NCBI RefSeq assembly: GCF_009617595.1
Contig: NZ_WIXK01000014.1
Span: forward strand, 1-57,037
Reading direction: 5' to 3'
Source: Tritonibacter aquimaris
Lineage (GTDB): Bacteria > Pseudomonadota > Alphaproteobacteria > Rhodobacterales > Rhodobacteraceae
Length of the DNA stretch: 57,037 nucleotides
Of the stretch, positions 38,399 through 45,053 are shown piece after piece. The notes under the pieces are model-generated. The model ran no database searches. It saw only the letters and a program-made list of their open reading frames with translations, and was not told the origin of the DNA. Within the stretch, counting starts at the first letter, position 1, and each line of letters begins with the position of its first letter. A program made the position numbers and the translations under genes.

Positions 38399-39577
38399 TC
38401 AGAGCTCTCCCCGGAATGCGCGGCTTTGCAGAGATGCAAAAAGGCAATCTAATTCCTTGAGCTGCAAACGACCGCGCTGCTCCTGTTCCGAAGCCGTTCT
38501 ATATGCTGAATTGAACTGGCTCCGGACTTCAGGTGGTGGCAGCTTGAAGCGAAAATTCTTAATCTCAACCGGGGAAATATGAGGCACGGTTGTTTCCGTG
38601 GGGCGGCAATGTTTCTGGAACTCAACACTGCTTACAAGGGTATGTAAAAAGGCCCGATCCTCGGTTTTCTTTGCTCGAAATCTGGCAACCCTTTGGACCA
38701 AATAGCTCGGAACATCTTGTTCACCGATCACAGCTACTTTGAATCCGGTTGAAATCCATGGGCGATCCATCGCCAACACAATGTCACCTTCGAACAGTTG
38801 AAATTGATCGAGTCCGGAAAGCTGATTAGTTCGATATTTCACTGTGTTTGACCAGTCAACATATCCGGGCAAGACATTCGCTCCGCGGCAGAGGCGAACA
38901 CCGTCTTCCTCTTCGACATAAAGCTTGCTTTTGAATGGGTGGCCAACTTGAATGTTGGCAATGGCTTCGAAACCTACCTCGTCGCCTTCACTGAACTCTT
39001 CTTTCATCTCATGAAAGATCGCGTGGCCGAGGGTGTTGAGTTTGTCGAGGGCGCGGGTACGAAGGCGGCGCAGGACGTCCGCCTGATCCAGAAGCCCCGC
39101 AATCCGCTTCTGCTCCCCCAATGGCGGGAGGGGGATTTTGAGTTCTTCAAGAAAACTCTTGGGAACCCTTCTTTGCCCTCCGCTTCCAGTCATTCGCCGT
39201 TCGCCGGCTGTACGAATGTAATCCTGGCGCAAAAAATGTGTCAGATAGTCGGGATCAAGGGCTTCAGTGTTCGTTCTAATAACGTGGAATTCTGTGGAGC
39301 CGAAGCCATAGCTCGTTTCAATCGTCGACTTGGCAATTTTGTTGTTTTCATAACAGGGCGTGATTTTAGCGACGAGCACATCACCCCTTTTGAAAGCTGT
39401 GAACCCTTTGCTGACATCGGAGTATGCGCGGCTTTCAGTGACATCCATATGTCCCTTCTCGGAAACAGCGGCCATGGGGACGAAGTCCAGTACTTCGTCT
39501 CTGCCAATTTCACCGCGAGCAGGACCTTTGGGATTTATCGTGCTGATTTCGCCTAATGAAACATTGGGAACACTCAT
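38399..39577 (-). CDS. hsdS: Type I restriction-modification specificity subunit S
   Basis: HsdS chooses the bipartite recognition site for both methylation and cleavage. The 392-residue protein has two target-recognition domains: the first ends with FLEELKIPLPPLGEQKRIAGLLDQADVLRRL (conserved spacer helix), the second with EIKNFRFKLPPPEVRSQF and a matching helix. Its ATG overlaps the hsdM stop by 4 bp, which couples their translation. The recognition sequence cannot be predicted from the protein. Confidence 0.92.
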   Translation of the reverse strand: MSVPNVSLGEISTINPKGPARGEIGRDEVLDFVPMAAVSEKGHMDVTESRAYSDVSKGFTAFKRGDVLVAKITPCYENNKIAKSTIETSYGFGSTEFHVIRTNTEALDPDYLTHFLRQDYIRTAGERRMTGSGGQRRVPKSFLEELKIPLPPLGEQKRIAGLLDQADVLRRLRTRALDKLNTLGHAIFHEMKEEFSEGDEVGFEAIANIQVGHPFKSKLYVEEEDGVRLCRGANVLPGYVDWSNTVKYRTNQLSGLDQFQLFEGDIVLAMDRPWISTGFKVAVIGEQDVPSYLVQRVARFRAKKTEDRAFLHTLVSSVEFQKHCRPTETTVPHISPVEIKNFRFKLPPPEVRSQFNSAYRTASEQEQRGRLQLKELDCLFASLQSRAFRGEL

Positions 39578-41142
39578 CCAAGCATCCCCTCAAGCGCGTC
39601 CAACCCCTCTTCAATTTCTTTTTCGATTTTCCGCAGTTCGGCGATGATCTCGGCAGGAGCCTCATGTTCGACCTCTTCGTGCTCGATCTCTTTGTAGCGG
39701 TTGAGGCTCAGATCCCAGCTGCCGGTGGCAATGATATCCTCTTTGGGCACCAGGAAACTCTGTGCCGTACGGGGACGCTCTGCCTCGCCATCCAAGTTTT
39801 CCCATCGTGCCAGAATGTCCGGCAGGTTGTTCTTGGTGTGCTCATCTTCTGACAGCTGCGCCTGAACGCCCAGCTTGTCGTCATCCAACAGCGGTATGCG
39901 CTTGTCGTCCAAGCTGAATCCATCTGCCGCCATGTCGTAGAACCAGACGTTTTCCGTACCGCCGACGGTGGTCTTGGTGAAGATCACAATCGCACAGGAT
40001 ACCCCGGCATAGGGGCGGAACACGCCCGAGGGTAGCTTGATGATGGCTTCGAGCTTGTGATCCTCGACCAGCATTTTGCGGATGTCTTTGTGAGCCTTGG
40101 AGGAGCCGAACAGCACGCCATCCGGCACAACCACCGCGGCCCGGCCACCGGTGCGTAGTAGCCGCAGGAAGAGCGCCACAAACAGCAATTCGGTCTTCTT
40201 GGTCTTCACCACCTTCAAAAGATCCTTGGCGGTGGTGTCGTAGTCCAGCGAGCCCGCGAATGGCGGGTTTGCCAGGATCAGCGAATAGGCTTCCTTGTCG
40301 CTGCCCTGCTCCTCGGCCAGGCTGTCCCGGTAAGACACATCCGGATTGTCGACCCCGTGCAGGGTCATGTTCATCGCCCCAATCCGCAGCATTGTGGTGT
40401 CAAAGTCGAAACCATGGAACATGCCGTTGTGGAAATGCGCGCGCTGTTCCTTGTTTCGCAGCATCTGAGGATAGGTATCCCGCAGGTATTCACCCGCCGC
40501 CACCAGGAATCCGCAAGTACCCGCCGCCGGGTCACAAATGACATCCTCAGGCTTTGGCGCCATCAGGTGAACCATCAGCTGGATGATGTGGCGCGGCGTA
40601 CGGAACTGTCCATTCTGCCCGGCACTGGCGATCTTGCCGAGCATGTATTCATAGACGTCACCCTTGGTGTCGCGGTCGTCCATGTCGATCTCGTCGAGCA
40701 TCCGGACCACCTTGTCGAGGAGGTTCGGACTGGGAATACCCAGGCGCGCCCCTTCCATGTGGGCGGCAAAAGAAGACCCCTTTTGGCCAAGCGAGCCCAT
40801 GAAGGGAAAAACATGTTTGTCCACGATCCGGAACATCTCGCGGGACTCGAAGTTCTTGAACCGGGACCAACGCAGATGGTCGTACGGTCGGTCTTCGTAG
40901 TCATCCAGATCCGGATCATCCGTCAGTTTGTACTTGAATGTCCCTTCCGGAAAAATCCTGCGCTCCATCTCGACACCAAGTGTCTCTGCCTTGCTTTCCT
41001 CGCGGGTATGAAGCTCGTCCAAGCGTTTGATGAACAACAGGAAGGTCAGCTGTTCGATCACAGAGAGCGGGTTGGACACGCCTCCGGACCAGAAGGCGTT
41101 CCAGATTTGGTCGATTTGAGTGCGGATGGCGCCTGTCAGCAT
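39574..41142 (-). CDS. hsdM: Type I restriction-modification DNA methyltransferase subunit M
   Basis: HsdM methylates adenine (N6) at the site chosen by HsdS. The 522-residue product has the N-terminal helical HsdM domain (QIDQIWNAFWSGGVSNPLSVIEQLTFLLFIKRLDE), the SAM site CDPAAGTCGFLVAAGEYL and the catalytic NPPFAGSLD (NPPF motif IV). Base composition in this gene is closer to the core genes than that of hsdR-side cargo. It is first in the operon hsdM-hsdS-cargo-hsdR. Confidence 0.94.
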   Translation of the reverse strand: MLTGAIRTQIDQIWNAFWSGGVSNPLSVIEQLTFLLFIKRLDELHTREESKAETLGVEMERRIFPEGTFKYKLTDDPDLDDYEDRPYDHLRWSRFKNFESREMFRIVDKHVFPFMGSLGQKGSSFAAHMEGARLGIPSPNLLDKVVRMLDEIDMDDRDTKGDVYEYMLGKIASAGQNGQFRTPRHIIQLMVHLMAPKPEDVICDPAAGTCGFLVAAGEYLRDTYPQMLRNKEQRAHFHNGMFHGFDFDTTMLRIGAMNMTLHGVDNPDVSYRDSLAEEQGSDKEAYSLILANPPFAGSLDYDTTAKDLLKVVKTKKTELLFVALFLRLLRTGGRAAVVVPDGVLFGSSKAHKDIRKMLVEDHKLEAIIKLPSGVFRPYAGVSCAIVIFTKTTVGGTENVWFYDMAADGFSLDDKRIPLLDDDKLGVQAQLSEDEHTKNNLPDILARWENLDGEAERPRTAQSFLVPKEDIIATGSWDLSLNRYKEIEHEEVEHEAPAEIIAELRKIEKEIEEGLDALEGMLG

Positions 41143-41219
41143 GGAATCACGTTTTCTCTATTTCTTGTTGGCGCCCAAGCTATTGGCAGGGGCAGCCATT
41201 CGCAATCAGGGACTGTGCA

Positions 41220-41258
41220 GACCTGGAGGGCCAGCCCAGGTTGGGCCCTGGGCAGGTC
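41220..41258. repeat. Compound stem-loop upstream of hsdM
   Basis: GACCTG (41220-41225) and CAGGTC (41253-41258) enclose a second GC-rich inverted repeat (CCCAGG...CCTGGG around TTGGGC). It lies between the serine-less resolvase gene and hsdM, both on the minus strand. It could end the upstream transcript, attenuate hsdM, or be a protein-binding site. The T run lies on the plus-strand side only. Confidence 0.5.
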
Positions 41259-41342
41259 ACTTAGACTGTTTTTACCTTGCGGTTTCCTGGGTCGCCTGAA
41301 GGCAGTCGGCTCTGAATTGAAGTGATCGAAAAAGCCCTGAAA

Positions 41343-41699
41343 CTAATCGATCAGATTCTGCTGATCGATGTGAGCATTAACATACCAACACACTGCGTTC
41401 CTGTTGGCGAATTCAGCTCGTATTTTCCGGCTCAGATCATCGCATCGTGCAATTCTGCTGAGCCCAGCAGTGACTACGACCATCTTCTGGTCTTGCCGTG
41501 ACTTCAGGAAATCCATCATGCTCTGGAGGCCAGGTCGGTCGCCTTCTACGCCGCTTCCTATGTCTTGAAAAATTCTCTCAACCTGGAGCCCAGAACCATC
41601 GGCTCTGTCTTTACACTCCGAAATTTGAGCCTGGATACCAGCAGGGTTTTCGGTGGCCGATCGTGCGTAGATTACAGCGTAACGAATTTCGTCTGACAT
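41343..41699 (-). CDS. Stand-alone resolvase-like domain lacking the catalytic serine
   Basis: The 118-residue protein corresponds to the N-terminal catalytic domain of serine recombinases and nothing more. Strand 1 reads AVIYARSATENP where active members have YxRVSTxxQ; aligned this way the nucleophilic Ser is Ala and the Ser sits one place early. Other family parts are kept: IFQDIGSGVEGDRPGLQSMMDFL and the arginine loop LSRIARCDDL. There is no recombinase or zinc-ribbon domain. GAGG precedes ATG 41699. It is last in a row with two small helical-protein genes. It probably acts by binding, if at all. Confidence 0.7.
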   Translation of the reverse strand: MSDEIRYAVIYARSATENPAGIQAQISECKDRADGSGLQVERIFQDIGSGVEGDRPGLQSMMDFLKSRQDQKMVVVTAGLSRIARCDDLSRKIRAEFANRNAVCWYVNAHIDQQNLID

Positions 41700-41811
41700 A
41701 TATGTACCTCATCTGTTGCAAACATCTTGACGCAGGTGGCCGTGTTTCCGGGACCACAGGCTTCAAGAGGGGGTTTTGTTGAATCACTGCCTATTGGACA
41801 GGATGGGCCAG

Positions 41812-42231
41812 TCAGTTGACAGACGAACGCGCCTGTCTTTCTTTGAAGCGCATCCAACGAATGGCTGTCAGTCGATCCTGTACCAGGCTGTGCTGGTAGA
41901 CCAACTCTACATAGCAGACCATCGCATGATGCAGGTGCCTCAGCTCACGGTCCATGATGTCATGTGCATCCGAAAAGCGGGAGAACTCCTGGTCACCAAA
42001 CCCGGGCCGCAGCCGGTTCATAGCATCTCGGATCAGAACACAAAGCTCTTCGAGTGACTGAAGCTCCTTGATACACAGGATCTCACCTTCGTGGAGACGT
42101 TCCATCAGATGATGAAAGTCCCGAACCATTTCGTCCGGGACTGATATGTCGGCCTGCTCACAGGCATTGGCGAGTTGCCGACCGACACGCAGGCAATTGA
42201 ATGCCAATTCTTCCAAAGTTTGCTCGAACAT
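41812..42231 (-). CDS. Unidentified helical protein (139 aa)
   Basis: ATG 42231 follows an AAAGGAG 6 nt upstream, which supports real translation. The product is soluble and almost wholly helical by composition (MFEQTLEELAFNCLRVGRQL, several Leu/Glu/His heptads, MNRLRPGF). I recognise no domain. It lies about 80 bp after the 125-aa gene and about 110 bp before the resolvase-like gene, all on one strand, so the three probably form an operon. Confidence 0.6.
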   Translation of the reverse strand: MFEQTLEELAFNCLRVGRQLANACEQADISVPDEMVRDFHHLMERLHEGEILCIKELQSLEELCVLIRDAMNRLRPGFGDQEFSRFSDAHDIMDRELRHLHHAMVCYVELVYQHSLVQDRLTAIRWMRFKERQARSSVN

Positions 42232-42311
42232 AGATACTCCTTTCGCAATTGGTCAGGCGTAAGACCTGCCCTCAAGAAGCCAGCCGAAATTGCAGCTGGC
42301 CCGCGCCTGCG

Positions 42312-42689
42312 TCAGGCAACCATCAGGTAATCAGCCAAAGGCTGACCGGGATCGAGTTCGAGCCGATAGAGAATATCCGTAAGTGCCTCGGTCAACAGGC
42401 AGATATCTTCGATGAAGGGGTCGCAAAAATCGATCTCAGCAAAATACGCGGCTTCAATACGATCGGGATCGTGCGCATGATAAAGCGACAGCAGCTTGTG
42501 AATATCGACGATGCCCACCTGCAGCCGCCGAGTGATTGTTCGGGAACTGAGGATATCGTCCAACAGCGATTGAACACGCTTGAGGGCAAACGGCCCCGCA
42601 AGCAAAAGCGCTGCATTCTGAAGACCCTCATAGTGAAAGCGGGCATACTCCTGGAGTTCAACGAGGGAACGAGGAATGGTTGAGCACAT
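42312..42689 (-). CDS. Unidentified helical protein (125 aa)
   Basis: ATG 42689 follows CAGGAG at ideal spacing. The product is soluble and helical (VELQEYARFHYEGLQNAALL, ALKRVQSLLDDILSSRTI, IEDICLLTEALTDILYRLEL), acidic towards the end, and without a known domain. Length and style resemble the next gene (139 aa), so the two might be distant relatives or partners. It is first of the three-gene row ending with the serine-less resolvase domain. Confidence 0.6.
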   Translation of the reverse strand: MCSTIPRSLVELQEYARFHYEGLQNAALLLAGPFALKRVQSLLDDILSSRTITRRLQVGIVDIHKLLSLYHAHDPDRIEAAYFAEIDFCDPFIEDICLLTEALTDILYRLELDPGQPLADYLMVA

Positions 42690-42783
42690 AAATTTCTCCT
42701 GTGCCTATGGCACACCAACAGCTGGTGGCCTTCTATCAAGAGCGCTGTCTCTCTCCTTTCTGGCGCCATAAGGATGTGATTGA

Positions 42784-42826
42784 GCGAAACCTTCATGGGG
42801 TTCACAACAAAACCCCTTAAGGTTCG
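42784..42826 (-). terminator. Imperfect stem-loop after the left serine recombinase gene
   Basis: On the minus strand GAACCTTAAGGGGTT pairs with AACCCCATGAAGGTTTC (two small bulges) around a short TTGTTGTG loop. It begins about 7 nt after the stop of the recombinase gene and ends before the promoter area of the 125-aa gene. No T run follows, so terminator function is likely but not certain. Confidence 0.45.
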
Positions 42827-42832
42827 ATCATC

Positions 42833-44407
42833 TCACATCAGCTTTTCCGGGCTTTTGCCGCAGTCGATGCTGATCCGCGCGCTGTTTTCACGAGCAATGA
42901 TGTTGATCACGCGATCTTTTACCACAACACTGTCCAGAAACGCTTGGATGTATCTTTTTCGAAAACCAACGGGACCGGCCAACAGCACCTCGCTGAGGAA
43001 GTGGCCAAACTGGGCCACCTTCTCCGGGGACATCTGCATGCGCATACTCCGGTTTCGGGTCAGGGCCTCGATCTTAGCTTTTATAATATCCCGCTCTGAA
43101 CGGGCGGTTTGGTATTGCACCTGGAACAGTTCGTCGTCGAGGTCGAACAGCCCCTTCTCGACACCCTGAAAAAGGCGAGTCACAGCCTGTTCTTTGTCTT
43201 TCAGAACGCGCCGAAGCTCGGCTGTTCGTGACTTTTCGTCAACGTCCCGAGCATCCATCCGCTGATTCAGCGCCTCGAGCACAGCTTGGCTTCGCTCGGT
43301 ATCATCGAGTGCCAGGATCAGCGCATCAGTCACGATGTTGTCGAGTTCCTCCATCGGTACATTTTGTCCCTGGCACACAGATTTGCCTTTTCGCTTGTGA
43401 TTGCTGCAGGTGTAGTATCGATACCGGTTACTCTTTCCAGTCGCCAAAACCATGCCGCCACCGCAGTGGCCACAGCGGGCTGTGCCGGTGAGCAGAACCG
43501 GGCTACTGACTTGTCGGGGGGCCTTAAGGATTGGATGGTGTTCGCGCAGTCGCGCTTGGACCCTGTCGAAGGTAGGAGCATCTATAATCGCTGGCACCTT
43601 CACGATGACCTGTGAATCCTTTGGCTTCTTCTTCCCAAAGAGGTAATCCCCTACATATACTGCATCGGTCAGGAGCCGGTGAAGTTGACCCGTGGTCCAG
43701 TTCCTCCCTCTCCGAGAATGACCATGAGAGTTCATCCATTGCGCTACTTTCTTGACGCCCATGGGGCCGGTTTTGCCGTCACCGTCGAGATATAATGTGA
43801 AGATCAGCCGCACGTCCTCAGCTTCGTTAGGGTCTACCGCCAGTTTTTTCTTTACCTTCTTCCCCCGCATACCGGCGACAGCCGCGACGTAGCCAAAGGG
43901 CGGCAAACCCCCGTTCCAGAAGCCGTGCTCGGCGTTGAACTTCATAGTTCTCGTGACATGCTTGGCGATTTCGTTCGATGTATACTCATCGAACACATTG
44001 ATCATTTGGCGTAGCAGGCCACCTGTAGGTGAATCTTCGATGGGCTGCGTGATGCTGACGATCTGCACACCGAGTTTTTCCAGCTCTCGCCAAAGCCATT
44101 CAGCTTCGTAGGATTCCCGTGCCAAACGACTGAAGGAATGCACGATCAGCTGATTGATTGTCACAGTGCCGGACTTGATTATGTCCAATATCTCTCCCAG
44201 AGAACGCCTATCCAATGAACGTCCAGAACGGGCATCAGAGAACTCATGCGCGACAGTGATCCCCGCCTGTCGACAGTGTTTTCGCATGCTCTCCATCTGA
44301 TCAGGAATGGATAGATCCGATTTAGCCTGCTCGGCTGATGACACTCTGGCGTAAAGGATCGCGTTAAGCTGGGTACCAGGGAAGTCTTGGCCGAAGGGAT
44401 AACTCAT
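42833..44407 (-). CDS. Large serine recombinase (left copy)
   Basis: The 524-residue protein has the full large-serine-recombinase layout: resolvase domain (AILYARVSSAEQAKSDLSIPDQ with catalytic Ser; FSRLARESYEAEWL), recombinase domain (about 175-290, GFWNGGLPPFGYV) and a zinc ribbon (ARCGHCGGGMVLATG...CSNHKRKGKSVCQG) followed by a helical arm. Such enzymes integrate or excise DNA by double-strand exchange. It overlaps the 70-aa gene by 4 bp and is divergent from the second recombinase across 437 bp. The C-terminus ends normally, unlike the right copy. Confidence 0.92.
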   Translation of the reverse strand: MSYPFGQDFPGTQLNAILYARVSSAEQAKSDLSIPDQMESMRKHCRQAGITVAHEFSDARSGRSLDRRSLGEILDIIKSGTVTINQLIVHSFSRLARESYEAEWLWRELEKLGVQIVSITQPIEDSPTGGLLRQMINVFDEYTSNEIAKHVTRTMKFNAEHGFWNGGLPPFGYVAAVAGMRGKKVKKKLAVDPNEAEDVRLIFTLYLDGDGKTGPMGVKKVAQWMNSHGHSRRGRNWTTGQLHRLLTDAVYVGDYLFGKKKPKDSQVIVKVPAIIDAPTFDRVQARLREHHPILKAPRQVSSPVLLTGTARCGHCGGGMVLATGKSNRYRYYTCSNHKRKGKSVCQGQNVPMEELDNIVTDALILALDDTERSQAVLEALNQRMDARDVDEKSRTAELRRVLKDKEQAVTRLFQGVEKGLFDLDDELFQVQYQTARSERDIIKAKIEALTRNRSMRMQMSPEKVAQFGHFLSEVLLAGPVGFRKRYIQAFLDSVVVKDRVINIIARENSARISIDCGKSPEKLM

Positions 44408-44616
44408 TTACGTCCCCCCTTCTTGTCATTCAGCAGATCACTCATATCCTTTTGGTAAAAGGTTTCGAGCGCACGGATCTCCTCTTCTGTCACGAACCGA
44501 ACCGACTTGAGTTCGTTCACGACAAAAAACCGGGACGTTTCCCTGAAACGGCTTTTCTGCGTCCTCGCGTCCGCCGAAAGCGCGTCTTTCGGCAGATCAT
44601 GTGTGTATTCAGACAT
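44404..44616 (-). CDS. Small protein coupled to the left recombinase
   Basis: The 70-residue product (starts MSEYTHDLPKDALSADARTQ, middle FFVVNELKSVRFVTEEEIRAL, basic end KKGGRK) has no family that I know. Its stop overlaps the recombinase ATG (ATGA), and GGAGATGA precedes its own start, so the two are made together. Position and size suggest a regulator or directionality factor, which is inference only. Confidence 0.6.
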   Translation of the reverse strand: MSEYTHDLPKDALSADARTQKSRFRETSRFFVVNELKSVRFVTEEEIRALETFYQKDMSDLLNDKKGGRK

Positions 44617-44878
44617 TGTGTCTCATCTCCATAGCTTTGGCGTTCCAGCCGAAGCCGGTTCGCAGTTGACTAATGAGACCGACCGATCGGCAGGCCCCAG
44701 TGCAGGAAGAACCCTGCTCAAGAGATGGACACATTGGCATCGCCGTTGTGCACCAGTTAGGTGGCCTCAGGCTACAAGCCGCTCAAGGCCCACAACAAGC
44801 TGTTTTTTTTAGATTTTTGCTCTTCGGATCTCGTGATTTCGGCCAACGCACGCGCGCGTTGAAGCAGTGAGCCTGGGG

Positions 44879-44920
44879 CTTTTTCTTGGTGCGTTCAAAT
44901 TGAAATGCACCAAGAAAAAG
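44879..44920. repeat. Perfect 14-bp inverted repeat between divergent recombinases
   Basis: CTTTTTCTTGGTGC (44879-44892) and GCACCAAGAAAAAG (44907-44920) are exact reverse complements around a 14-nt loop that itself contains TTCAA-A-TTGAA. A shorter repeat (CAACGC...GCGTTG) lies near 44843-44860. Nothing coding occupies this 437-bp gap. Candidates are an operator for both promoters, a recombinase binding site, or a stem-loop in a leader RNA. Confidence 0.75.
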
Positions 44921-45053
44921 TATCCAGCGCTAAGGGCTCAATGGGAACAAACGCGAACATTCGCTTGAACCTTGATTCGTACACTGGCTATTGTTGGAGC
45001 CGATCCAGCACACATTTTTCGCCTCGAACGCGATTCCATGGAAGGGTATTGCC

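Noticed and set aside
41256-41280. Intrinsic terminator in the plus direction (hairpin followed by TTTTT)
   Set aside because: No plus-strand gene lies upstream that it could terminate, so the T run is probably incidental.
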